In this document: positions 7,784 to 16,343 of the stretch, piece after piece
Position numbering within the stretch: the stretch's first letter is position 1
How the letters are laid out: the number at the start of each line of letters is the position of its first letter
NCBI GenBank assembly: GCA_938083195.1
Contig: CALKCK010000015.1
Coordinates: 1-64,000, forward strand
Direction: 5' to 3'
DNA from: an uncultured Pirellulaceae bacterium
GTDB taxonomy: Bacteria; Planctomycetota; Planctomycetia; Pirellulales; Pirellulaceae
DNA: 64,000 bases
Translations under genes and position numbers: made by a program
The notes under the pieces: model-generated
What the model saw: the letters and a program-made list of their open reading frames with translations, nothing else
Told to the model about the DNA's origin: nothing
The model's database searches: none

Positions 7784-9291
7784 ACCCCACTTCCAGCTCA
7801 CAACCAAACGATCGTCACGCCGTAAAATTCAACGACGCCAAAATCATTATTGGCCTCGAAGTCCATGTCCAGCTCGACACGGATTCCAAGTTATTCTGCG
7901 GATGTTCTACCCGTTTCGGTGAAGATGCCAATTCGCAAACCTGCGTTGTTTGCACCGGAATGCCCGGATCCCTGCCAGTGATTAATCAACGAGCTTTGGA
8001 ACTCTCAATCCGAGCAGGGCTCTCGCTTAACTGTCAAATCGCTCGCTCCACAAAATGGGATCGAAAAAACTACTTCTACCCAGACCTCCCCAAAGGCTAT
8101 CAAATAAGCCAGTTCGACCAACCAATATGCGGCCCAGGTCATCTCGAGATTGACGCCTCCGAATCTCCCAGCAAATCAAGACGAATTCGAATCGAACGCG
8201 CCCACCTTGAGGAAGACGCCGGCAAGAGTATTCACGACGAATCTAGTCGTAGACAAGACTCTAAAATTGACCTCAACCGAACCGGCACTCCACTTCTGGA
8301 GATCGTCACCCACCCCGACATCCGAACTGCTGCCGAGGCGAAAGCATTTCTTTCCGAACTCAAACTTATCTTAAATTACATTGACGTATCTGACTGCAAC
8401 ATGCAGCAAGGCAATTTGCGATGCGATGCGAACATCAACCTGCATATTCCTCTTGGTGAAGAACAAATTGCAACACCAATTGTAGAAATCAAAAACCTTA
8501 ACAGCTTCCGTGCCGTAGAGCGATCAATCACTTACGAAGCTCAACGGCAATTTGAAGTCTGGCAAGAACACGGCCTCACCATCGCTGACGCTCCCAAACA
8601 AACTCGTGGTTGGAACGACCCTACCCAAACAACTACTCTTTCACGAGAAAAAGAAGATTCCGCCGACTATCGTTATTTCCCTGACCCGGACCTAATCGCG
8701 GTCAAAATCGAAGAATCGAAAATTCAACAAATCCAATCGCAACTGGTGCAATTACCTTCAGAATTACGAAAGTCACTTGTCGAGCAATACAATTTGAAAC
8801 CAGAGGATGCCGCCGTGATTGTTTCTCAGGGCAGGGGGGTAGTGGATTACTTTTTAGAAGTCGCAGATGGTTGCCAAGACAGCAGAATTGCAAACAACTG
8901 GATCGGCCAGGAAGTCCTTCGCCAACTCAATGAATCTAACCAAACGATCCAACAGTACCCGGTGTCTCCCCAACAATTCACTGAATTATTAAAACTAGTC
9001 ATCGCTGGCACGCTCGATCAGACGCGAGGAAAAGAAGTACTCAATGAAATGGTTGAACACTCAATTTCGTCCCAACAAGCAATTCAACAATTAGGCATCA
9101 AACCTGTCGACAACAATGAGCTTGTCACTCTCTGCGAAAAACTAATTGACGAAAACCAAGAAGTGGTTGAACAAATCCAAGCTGGAAATCAAAAAGCAAT
9201 TGGAATGCTGATCGGTAAAGCTAGAAAAATAAATCCCAATGCCAACCCGGGACTGATCAAGGCGATGCTCTCAGAAATGATCTCCTCGTAA
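7780..9291 (+). CDS. gatB: Aspartyl/glutamyl-tRNA amidotransferase subunit B
   Basis: GatB binds misacylated tRNA, activates the side chain with ATP and transfers ammonia to it. The N-terminal GatB/Asn domain shows IIGLEVHVQLDTDSKLFCGC and a CVVCTGMPGSLP segment (CxC and CxxC zinc ligands), followed by HLEEDAGKSIHD and DLNRTGTPLLEIV. The C-terminal YqeY-like tail ends with IGKARKINPNANPGLI. I prefer TTG at 7780 as the start: GGAGG at 7767-7771 lies eight bases upstream and the TTGA overlaps the gatA stop, as expected for translational coupling. The alternative ATG at 7738 adds 14 non-conserved residues inside gatA. Confidence 0.95.
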   Translation: MNPTSSSQPNDRHAVKFNDAKIIIGLEVHVQLDTDSKLFCGCSTRFGEDANSQTCVVCTGMPGSLPVINQRALELSIRAGLSLNCQIARSTKWDRKNYFYPDLPKGYQISQFDQPICGPGHLEIDASESPSKSRRIRIERAHLEEDAGKSIHDESSRRQDSKIDLNRTGTPLLEIVTHPDIRTAAEAKAFLSELKLILNYIDVSDCNMQQGNLRCDANINLHIPLGEEQIATPIVEIKNLNSFRAVERSITYEAQRQFEVWQEHGLTIADAPKQTRGWNDPTQTTTLSREKEDSADYRYFPDPDLIAVKIEESKIQQIQSQLVQLPSELRKSLVEQYNLKPEDAAVIVSQGRGVVDYFLEVADGCQDSRIANNWIGQEVLRQLNESNQTIQQYPVSPQQFTELLKLVIAGTLDQTRGKEVLNEMVEHSISSQQAIQQLGIKPVDNNELVTLCEKLIDENQEVVEQIQAGNQKAIGMLIGKARKINPNANPGLIKAMLSEMISS

Positions 9292-9427
9292 CCCCCTCAG
9301 TTTTTTACGGTCGAATCAGTTGTGATTCTGCTGTCATCTTACTTACCCAACCGCGTCGCGAACCCTGCTGCTTTTGTGAAAAAATCAGGGCGAGCCAATT
9401 CGATCTCAACTGCTCTGGAGAATAACA

Positions 9428-9715
9428 TTGTCAAATATGATTGAAGGACACGTCGCTTCGGTGAACTCACAAGGAGACCTGGTGACCGATATCTCAATCG
9501 AACAAATCAAACATGTTCCCAGAGACGAATCAGTCCGAATTAAATTCGGGGGACATGAAACCGTTGGCTTGCACCCTGACCCACATGACCAACCGCCGGC
9601 GACGATGGTCGCCAAGCTAAGCAGCTCGGGTTTTCTCGAAGTTGAAATTGTCGGCATTAGCCTGAATGCAATGTTAGGAATCAGCGTGGGAGAATCAGTC
9701 AAGATTGAGTGGTAA
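9428..9715 (+). CDS. Small protein like the SAM hydroxide adenosyltransferase C-terminal domain
   Basis: A 95-residue protein. GHVASVNSQGDLVTDIS resembles the start of the C-terminal beta-barrel domain of the SAM hydroxide adenosyltransferase (DUF62, chlorinase/fluorinase) family, and FLEVEIVGISLNAMLGISVG resembles its end. The N-terminal catalytic domain that binds SAM is absent, so an enzymatic role is doubtful; a stand-alone nucleoside-binding or scaffold role is possible. TTG at 9428 is supported by GGAG at 9417-9420 seven bases upstream; ATG 9437 is the alternative. It follows gatB by 136 bases on the same strand. Family assignment is by eye. Confidence 0.65.
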   Translation: MSNMIEGHVASVNSQGDLVTDISIEQIKHVPRDESVRIKFGGHETVGLHPDPHDQPPATMVAKLSSSGFLEVEIVGISLNAMLGISVGESVKIEW

Positions 9716-9762
9716 CGACCCCACGCCTCACCCCGCTTAATCTGAATGCAAACGCCTATAAA

Positions 9763-10221
9763 TCACCGCTTGGCTTGCTTTATCCCTTGATTACGGGCTT
9801 CGCAAGCCAGACGGTAGGCCTCTTCTTCCCCATGCCGGTGTATTGAAAAAGATCGAGTCCGCCTTCGCCCGTGGCCATCAGTCCACTGAGCAATCCAATA
9901 CCAATAGGAATAGTCAAACTCACCCCGTCGGTCCGTTTGCTCATGAAGCCGAATCCCAACTTGGCCAGAACGGTTTCGAGACGACGGGTTGGTCGCTAAA
10001 TCTTTCACGGAATAGCGTTTATACCGCTGGTCAATTTCGTCTCGAAAAACCTTGGCTGACTGTAATGCCAAACGTTTCCCACCGTGACTTAGATCTGAGA
10101 AATATTTAGAAAAACGCTCGCCTCGCCGTTGGATCCGGACCTCCCAGCCACCATAAATCTTTCGACCTTCACCCGGCACTTCGATTCTCGCAATATTTCG
10201 CCGAGGATTTTTTCGTGCCAT
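9763..10221 (-). CDS. Protein with two AP2-like DNA-binding repeats
   Basis: A 152-residue basic protein with two repeats resembling the AP2/ERF-type fold. The first spans about residues 20-65 (GGWEVRIQRRGERFSKYFSD, then HGGKRLALQSAKVFRDEI). The second spans about 85-145 (SGQVGIRLHEQ, YWYWIAQWTDGHGRRRTRSF, then GEEEAYRLACEARNQG). AP2 domains bind DNA in plants and occur in bacterial integrases and homing endonucleases; stand-alone double-AP2 proteins occur in planctomycetes (from memory). No nuclease or recombinase domain is visible, so a DNA-binding or regulatory role is inferred. It is convergent with the preceding small gene. Confidence 0.7.
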   Translation of the reverse strand: MARKNPRRNIARIEVPGEGRKIYGGWEVRIQRRGERFSKYFSDLSHGGKRLALQSAKVFRDEIDQRYKRYSVKDLATNPSSRNRSGQVGIRLHEQTDRRGEFDYSYWYWIAQWTDGHGRRRTRSFSIHRHGEEEAYRLACEARNQGIKQAKR

Positions 10222-10411
10222 AAATTGGGTTCTAACTAACGGGACAACGGATCGCCCGATTCTTCACACTCACCTGCTTCCATCACTTTGCAAGAACAGA
10301 AATGCGTCAGCACTTAATCCAAAGCAGGAAACACGAACCAAGACGTGAGCTATTAAAATACTTTAACGAAGACCTAAGTGCAAACGAAGATTCGTTGCAC
10401 TCCCCCTTCGC

Positions 10412-11458
10412 TTACTGCGCTGAGGTTTTAAAGCCCGTTGGTCCACCAGAAATTCTCTTGCCGTGGTCAAGCGGCCAACTTGCCATCTGAAAACCGTTTT
10501 CGTAAATCCATTTCTTGAGTACTGCATGCGACTCAAAATCATTAGGATAGACCCAAATCGAAACCGTCGTTTTTCGCGGCTCGAGAACAGCTAATCTTTT
10601 TTGAAAATCTGAATCCGCCCGAAGAGCGACCTCTATCGTTTCGCCAATGAGTGGACTCGACGGCAGTAACCTGAAACCTTTGAAACTGACGTTCTTCTGT
10701 GCCATCGCCCCCCCTCCCATTCGATCGTAATCTGTCTGAACCACCAATTCATATTGCATTCGATAATCGTGCACTGGACCAACGAGTTCAATCGTCTGGT
10801 CCGCTCTGCTCAACCGCTCTGCATTCAACTTCCACTCAGATCTCATGAGTGAAATCAACTCACTCATAGGAACGTAGGAAAGACGGCCATTATTTAAACA
10901 AAAATGAATCTCATCCGAAAAGACAGTCTTGGCGATTGGATTGGGGAAATGTTTTATGACTTTCGCTTGAGGCTCATTGCTGTAAGAGATAGCTTTTGAC
11001 TCTCGGTTTAGCTCTGCCAGTTCGTCAGCCAACTGCCGCTGCTGAACCTCAAAAGCTTCTTTCTTTTCAAACTCAATCGCCGCCGCGGCATCAATCACTG
11101 CGATTTTTTCAATTCGCGTTTTCTTTGCCTCATCTAACTTCTGCTTAAGCACTTCAAGCCGGATCAAGTTTGCGTGTCTCTGATCAGTCAAGGCTGCGGC
11201 CAGTCTGTTTTCTTTGGCCTGCTGCTGGCCTAAGGCCTCGTTGTCCAACTGAAGTTTGTTGATCGTATCGGCCAAACGCGTCTCAGATTCTTTGAGGTCG
11301 ACAATTTCGGCCTCCAGCTCTTCACTAGGCGCCGGATGAACCCAAGAGGCTGACGCCTGTGCGCCAACCACCACCACTAAAATGATGAGAATTCCAACAA
11401 GGTTCGCGACAATATCCAAAAAAGAATCTTGCCCGGTCGTAATCTGCTTGAGGCTCAT
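10412..11458 (-). CDS. ExbD-like single-span membrane protein (second of pair)
   Basis: A 348-residue protein with one N-terminal membrane segment preceded by DSFLDIVANLVGILIIL, resembling the ExbD/TolR N-terminus with an Asp (D15) where ExbD has its functional proton-handling Asp. A long coiled-coil region (about 45-150) and a periplasmic C-terminal domain follow. It is the last gene of a three-gene set: its ATG overlaps the stop of the preceding gene in an ATGA (11455-11458). With the MotA/TolQ-type and the other ExbD-like protein it probably forms an energised inner-membrane complex of unknown task. Confidence 0.65.
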   Translation of the reverse strand: MSLKQITTGQDSFLDIVANLVGILIILVVVVGAQASASWVHPAPSEELEAEIVDLKESETRLADTINKLQLDNEALGQQQAKENRLAAALTDQRHANLIRLEVLKQKLDEAKKTRIEKIAVIDAAAAIEFEKKEAFEVQQRQLADELAELNRESKAISYSNEPQAKVIKHFPNPIAKTVFSDEIHFCLNNGRLSYVPMSELISLMRSEWKLNAERLSRADQTIELVGPVHDYRMQYELVVQTDYDRMGGGAMAQKNVSFKGFRLLPSSPLIGETIEVALRADSDFQKRLAVLEPRKTTVSIWVYPNDFESHAVLKKWIYENGFQMASWPLDHGKRISGGPTGFKTSAQ

Positions 11459-13071
11459 TGACGCGACTCCTCAATCAACAGACCGCTGTTGTAGAGCAAT
11501 CCATTTAATTCTGAAAACCGACGCTCTCCTCCGGGCAATACCGTTACGCGGAGCTGTGGCTTCCAATAACCATTCTTACCGGCAACACCCCATGATTTAA
11601 TTTGACCCCAAATCTGTTCGACCAACGGATCAATAGCCCCTGCAGTACCTCTTGTTGTTGAAATTCGCCCGCCGAGAACTCCACCAGATTTAAGCTCTAA
11701 ATAATCAGCTCCGCAAAACAAACGAATCGGCCGGACGTATCCAGTCGCCCCCAGCGTTTTCGCTGGCAATGCCCAATTACTGCCACGCTGATTAGCAACA
11801 CTCAATTCGGACTGAACACTTTGACCAGCAACCTCTCCACCTGCTCCACCTGCACTAGCCTTCGAACGAGACCCCGGGGATCCAGTCGAGGAATTAGATT
11901 CGCTTTTCGAATTTGTCCGTTGGGTTTTGAGATCTCCCCGTTTCGAATTGATTGAAGAAGCTAAGTCAGCTGAAGAACCTGAACTCGACTGGCTAACCGA
12001 TCCCCGGGCATCAGATTCATCCAGACGATCTCCCAACCCCCTCGCCGTCGAAACAAACCCACCCTGTCCTCCAGAAACTCGAAGGCCTGGACGGGAACGC
12101 TCACTTGAAAACATTGCATCGCGGGCACGTTGAGATTCAATCACGGCGATCCTAGATTGCTGCCGCCCCCTAGCTTCTTCGATAGCAAGCTCTACTTCTT
12201 CGATGAGCTGAGGGTCTTTTTTTCCAAAACTTAATGCCTTACTACCATCGACCAACTCATATCCAAATTCATCATCCCAGCTCTGCATCGCGCGTCGAAC
12301 CAGCACGAAAGTTTCAGCACCATCTGGGCGAACGATCACCAACGGATAGGGACTTCCTTCCTTACCCACCAAATCGTAACGCTGCCAATACTCTCGGTTG
12401 GCGAGTAATGCCGAGTCGAGCATATTGCCGGGTTGCAGCGGGAGCACGAATTCATCTTTCCGCAGTCGAATTCCCGAGGGTTGCAAGACGATTTCATCTT
12501 TAAAACATTCGATGAAAATGGGTCTTCGAAACGTCCCGCCACTTCCCTTATAAGGTTCGATAACGTACGTCGTCGGCTTAATTACGGCGTTACTCTGACG
12601 CTTTGCGTCGATTCCCGCACGCACCTGAAGGATCGCTTTCTCCAACTCGGCCAACACCTGATTCCCATCGCTTTCTGAAAACTTCTCAGCAGAAAAAACT
12701 GGCTCAGCTTCACTCTGAAGGCTATTCCACTGTTTCACAACTTGCTCAAGCTCGCGATTTGTCTTTCGGACCTCCGCCTCAAGATAACTTCGGTGGGAAC
12801 GAGACTGTTGCAATTTTTCTAGAGCATCTGGGCGAACCGAAGACATCCCGTTGATACGGATCTGATCCAACGAGACAGCGTCATTTAACTCAGCAATCTG
12901 TGCCAGTTTCTCAGAATTATCTTCTGCCTGTTTCTTGGCTGATTGAACATCTGCTGATTTAACCGCCATGACGAGCATTACAATCAGAACACCAAGAGTG
13001 CAGATTAATACTGCTAAAAATGGAAACAACGAAACGCTGAGTTGAGTTCGATTTTTTTTTCGCCGTCTCAT
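11455..13071 (-). CDS. ExbD-like single-span membrane protein (first of pair)
   Basis: A 538-residue protein. A basic N-terminus (MRRRKKNRTQ) leads into one membrane helix with SLFPFLAVLICTLGVLIVML, typical of ExbD-like proteins in planctomycetes. The position of the ExbD Asp is Ala here, unlike the next gene. After the helix come a coiled coil (about 40-130), a mixed domain, a Ser/Gly-rich low-complexity linker (about 340-420) and a C-terminal domain. Its start overlaps the stop of the MotA/TolQ-like gene (ATGA at 13068-13071), so translation is likely coupled. The function of the complex is unknown. Confidence 0.65.
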   Translation of the reverse strand: MRRRKKNRTQLSVSLFPFLAVLICTLGVLIVMLVMAVKSADVQSAKKQAEDNSEKLAQIAELNDAVSLDQIRINGMSSVRPDALEKLQQSRSHRSYLEAEVRKTNRELEQVVKQWNSLQSEAEPVFSAEKFSESDGNQVLAELEKAILQVRAGIDAKRQSNAVIKPTTYVIEPYKGSGGTFRRPIFIECFKDEIVLQPSGIRLRKDEFVLPLQPGNMLDSALLANREYWQRYDLVGKEGSPYPLVIVRPDGAETFVLVRRAMQSWDDEFGYELVDGSKALSFGKKDPQLIEEVELAIEEARGRQQSRIAVIESQRARDAMFSSERSRPGLRVSGGQGGFVSTARGLGDRLDESDARGSVSQSSSGSSADLASSINSKRGDLKTQRTNSKSESNSSTGSPGSRSKASAGGAGGEVAGQSVQSELSVANQRGSNWALPAKTLGATGYVRPIRLFCGADYLELKSGGVLGGRISTTRGTAGAIDPLVEQIWGQIKSWGVAGKNGYWKPQLRVTVLPGGERRFSELNGLLYNSGLLIEESRQ

Positions 13072-14654
13072 GCAGTTCTTTTTGAACTCCGGTCAATGTT
13101 AACCGTGACAAACCGACGTTCCTGATTGCGGACAGGCAAAATGACTTCCGCAGTGCTGGACACTGAATTTGCAAACGCTGGCTCACGGGGTACATGAGCT
13201 TTCTCAAGGTCGATTCGAGATCCCATTCCATGCTGGGTAATTTCGGCAATCTGTTTCTTTATCTCAGTCTTACCAACCCAAGATTGTGCTAACTCTAACT
13301 CTTCGCGGTGTGCCTCATTGATGGTTTCCGACGATGGAGTAGCAGCATCCAGCATTTCATGACGATTCTCAGTAAGACGAACCACCATTGCCTCAACTGC
13401 ATCCTTCAACTTCTCAGTTGCTTCAGCAGCCATTCGATTTTGTGCCAGAATCGGTTCTAAACTCTGCTGACTTCGATCTTGAGCCAACAACTCCCCCATT
13501 AACTCCGCCTGCTGAGCCAACTTACCCTGATAATCAGACATCAGACGGGCGTTGTCAGAAAGCGTAACCTGCCACTGACTCCAACGATGCGACATCGACT
13601 CATCCGCTTTGTCAATTGAGCTTGTCAAACCTAAAGTCAACTTCTCAACACTATGCTCAATTGAATCCATCAATTGCTGGCTGAGGCGATCCTTCAGATT
13701 TTCTTGAGACTCCAACCAAGTCGCATGGGCGGCCTGAATCGTTTTTTGCCAATTGGTCGTTTGCTGCTCAATCGACTGTTGAGAAGCATTTAAGAAATTG
13801 TGAGCTACGTTTTCATAGGTTGGCTGAACTGGTGCCACCGTCATATCAAAATTCGCATTTATTTCCTGTTTTGCCCGCTGATCCACTAATTCCAACAATT
13901 GAGTTTCGAATCGCTCCACTAAAAACTGGCCGAACATCAAAACCATTGATAGCGTCAAAGCCAACGCCGTTGTATCAAATGCAACATAAAGACTACCCCG
14001 CAACCCATCCATCATTTGCTGGAAATCATTATCGGGTCCGACATTGATTCCTCCAAGAGCTTGAGAAATCCCCAGAACAGTTCCTAGGAAACCAAGCATC
14101 GGAGTCGCCCAAATCAAGATCCTCACAAGCGAATACCGTTGCTGCTGACGATCAAGATCTAAATCAGCCAAATACTTAAGCTCGTCTTCCACAGAAGCGG
14201 TTGAATTGGTTCGGTAAATACAATGCAGGGCATTCACCAATCGCTGCCACAAATAATGGTCATGCATCCATTTGGGCAAATCCAATAAGTGCTTTCCGAG
14301 TACCACAGTTCTCTCTTCGATAACGCCGCGAGGCTTCCCTCCCTCAGACGCCTCGGAGGATTGCACAGGACTGCTTCCTACCGCTCCTTGAGGAACACTA
14401 ATCGAGATTTTTTTTTCGCCGCTGAATTGCTCAAAAATGTTGTTCGCAATTAAGCCAAGAGAAGCGATTCCGATGAAAAACATCCCCACCGTTACTTTGG
14501 AAACCGGATGCCCCGTCAAGTATCTTAAAACGGTCTCATTAGAAATCTGCCCCTCATTAATTAAATAGGAGAGCCCCAAATACAACATCAGCCCGATGCA
14601 GATCGGGATTACAAGCGAGGGTAGCACGGCGATCCAACTTGACGATCGTTTCAC
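13068..14654 (-). CDS. MotA/TolQ/ExbB-type proton channel family protein
   Basis: Inner-membrane protein of the MotA/TolQ/ExbB superfamily, 528 residues. Two N-terminal helices are followed by the family core: LVRILIWATPMLGFLGTVLG and LYVAFDTTALALTLSMVLMF, the paired helices that line the ion path. A long cytoplasmic helical tail (about 270-460) follows, much longer than ExbB or TolQ. The start is taken as GTG 14654, with AAGGA about six bases upstream; ATG 14720 would add 22 residues without membrane character. It heads an operon with two ExbD-like genes joined by 4-base overlaps. It is not a flagellar motor gene set: no flagellar genes are nearby. Confidence 0.75.
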   Translation of the reverse strand: MKRSSSWIAVLPSLVIPICIGLMLYLGLSYLINEGQISNETVLRYLTGHPVSKVTVGMFFIGIASLGLIANNIFEQFSGEKKISISVPQGAVGSSPVQSSEASEGGKPRGVIEERTVVLGKHLLDLPKWMHDHYLWQRLVNALHCIYRTNSTASVEDELKYLADLDLDRQQQRYSLVRILIWATPMLGFLGTVLGISQALGGINVGPDNDFQQMMDGLRGSLYVAFDTTALALTLSMVLMFGQFLVERFETQLLELVDQRAKQEINANFDMTVAPVQPTYENVAHNFLNASQQSIEQQTTNWQKTIQAAHATWLESQENLKDRLSQQLMDSIEHSVEKLTLGLTSSIDKADESMSHRWSQWQVTLSDNARLMSDYQGKLAQQAELMGELLAQDRSQQSLEPILAQNRMAAEATEKLKDAVEAMVVRLTENRHEMLDAATPSSETINEAHREELELAQSWVGKTEIKKQIAEITQHGMGSRIDLEKAHVPREPAFANSVSSTAEVILPVRNQERRFVTVNIDRSSKRTA

Positions 14655-15229
14655 TTGGTTTCCTTGACAACTATTTCTTAAATTCGTTTTGCGGTCGCTA
14701 ATGCAACACGCCGCTCGCAATTATCCGTCAATGCGACGGCGCGTTCTCTATTTAATCGGTAATCGTTACCTATCGCGTAAACTTTATGTTGCCCGAATTA
14801 CATGAATTATCAAAATGGATGACGGAATTAAAAGAACTGATAAAGTTGACGCTTTTTACCAAAGAGTTTGGGCCGATCCGTCGATACTTCCCTCTACTGA
14901 ACCGCTGCGCTTCAGAACGTATACCCAGGGGGGTGAAACCCGGTTCGGTAAAATCCGACCGGGTTTCTTTTTTGCGCTAAGCCTTACCCCTCTTCAATTC
15001 CCCAAATTCAAAGAACGAATCGACCTGATTCACGAGCGTTTTTGCCGCTTTAGCTGTAAAACAGCCAAGAGACTCGCCCCGTGGCACCATTCCAGTGAAT
15101 TCCGTCCATTAGTGGGCATGCGTCCGAAAACAACTTAGAATCGCTAGCGTGCGCAAGCATTGATGTGCTTGCTAATCACTTGCCTCTGTTCAAGCGGTTG
15201 CTCCTTCGACCAATTTAGTTGCTCCTATT
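14655..15229. other. Intergenic region between divergent operons, with one terminator
   Basis: This stretch separates the leftward proton-channel operon from the rightward ebo-like genes. A plus-strand frame (14815-15138) crosses the terminator at 14935-14973 and has no recognisable content, so I do not call it. The terminator is the only structured element I can defend. Confidence 0.6.
14935..14973 (+). terminator. Strong plus-strand intrinsic terminator with no gene upstream
   Basis: GAAACCCGG (14935-14943) pairs with CCGGGTTTC (14959-14967); the helix extends inward by TTCGG/CCGA with one bulged T around a TAAAAT loop and is followed by six Ts (14968-14973). It points rightward, yet the gene to its left is transcribed leftward and starts at 14654. 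It must therefore end an RNA that starts between about 14655 and 14930, or act as an attenuator in the leader of the next gene at 15230. Confidence 0.75.
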
Positions 15230-16264
15230 ATGAAATTTGAAAACGAGGATCCATCACAAACAGCCCCCCAAGACTCCAAAATCATCCCTTGGCTTCGGTT
15301 GTTGCGTCTCTCTGCCTTACCAACAGCAATCTCCAATATTTTGATGGCGTTTCTACTGGTCCACCAAACTTGGACACCTACTTTAGAACTTTGCCTTCTC
15401 GTCCTGGCATCCTCGCTGTTGTATTCGTCGGGCATGGTGCTAAACGATGTCTTTGACATTGAGATCGATCGAATTCAGCGGCCCAGTCGACCACTTCCTT
15501 CAGGAAAAATCTCCCATCAAACGGCAAAAACTGTGGGTTACTTGCTACTCTTCCTTGGCGTCCTCGTAGCATCCCTCGCCGGGTGGATCGGAAGTGGAAG
15601 TAATCCCTATCTACCCACCAGCCCCTTTACTCGCGCCACCCTTATTGCGATTCTTCTTGCAGCGTGCATCCTGCTTTACAATGGTGCATTGAAACGCACA
15701 CTTTTTGCTCCCTTTCTAATGGGAAGCTGCCGCGGGCTCAACGTGCTTCTTGGTACAAGTACACTTATTCCGCTTGCGACCGGTATGACGACTTCTGCTT
15801 CGCCTCCGACTTTTTTGAGTATCCCCTTAATCGCATGGTGGGTTTCAATTTCCATTGGAACATTAATTTGTGGCGTCACATTATTAGGCCGCAACGAGGC
15901 CGTTGAATCACAGAAACGCCTACCCCTTTTTATCGCCTGCGGGTTCATCATTGCTGGGATCACTGGTATCGGCAGCGTTGTTTACTGCCCAATGGACTTA
16001 AAGTTACCTACAGTAATCAAGCAATTTTATCCGCTTATCGTTGCGGTCATCTCGTTGACAATTATTCGTCGCGTCGTCGGCGCGGCGGTCGTTGCTACGC
16101 CTTCGGCTATCCAGACGGGAGTAATTTCGGTGTTGCGTAGCTTAATCATTCTCGACGCAGTGATTTGTTTCCTTGCCGCCCCCGGATCCCAGCATTACGC
16201 ACTAATCGTACTGAGCCTTTTGATTCCTAACATTCTCTTGAGTCGCTACATTTCAACGACCTAG
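15230..16264 (+). CDS. eboC: UbiA-type prenyltransferase, EboC-like
   Basis: Integral membrane prenyltransferase of the UbiA superfamily, 344 residues with about eight or nine helices. The first Asp-rich motif is NDVFDIEIDRIQRPSRPLPS near residue 80; a second such motif is much less clear. UbiA enzymes attach an isoprenoid chain to an aromatic or polar acceptor. The LRLSALPTAISNI start and the two following genes (TIM-barrel isomerase and phosphodiesterase) match the order in ebo clusters, which are linked to export of scytonemin precursors in cyanobacteria and to unknown metabolites elsewhere. The naming is therefore by context and resemblance; the substrate is unknown. Confidence 0.7.
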   Translation: MKFENEDPSQTAPQDSKIIPWLRLLRLSALPTAISNILMAFLLVHQTWTPTLELCLLVLASSLLYSSGMVLNDVFDIEIDRIQRPSRPLPSGKISHQTAKTVGYLLLFLGVLVASLAGWIGSGSNPYLPTSPFTRATLIAILLAACILLYNGALKRTLFAPFLMGSCRGLNVLLGTSTLIPLATGMTTSASPPTFLSIPLIAWWVSISIGTLICGVTLLGRNEAVESQKRLPLFIACGFIIAGITGIGSVVYCPMDLKLPTVIKQFYPLIVAVISLTIIRRVVGAAVVATPSAIQTGVISVLRSLIILDAVICFLAAPGSQHYALIVLSLLIPNILLSRYISTT

Positions 16265-16343
16265 ATCAATCGATCGCTGTCTTTTCAACATTTTCAATCA
16301 CGACAAACGCCATTAGTTCGTTGAAACAACACACGGCATTTCT

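Noticed and set aside
14815-15138. Plus-strand 107-codon frame between the proton-channel operon and the ebo-like genes
   Set aside because: It runs through a strong terminator, and its protein has no family-like features.
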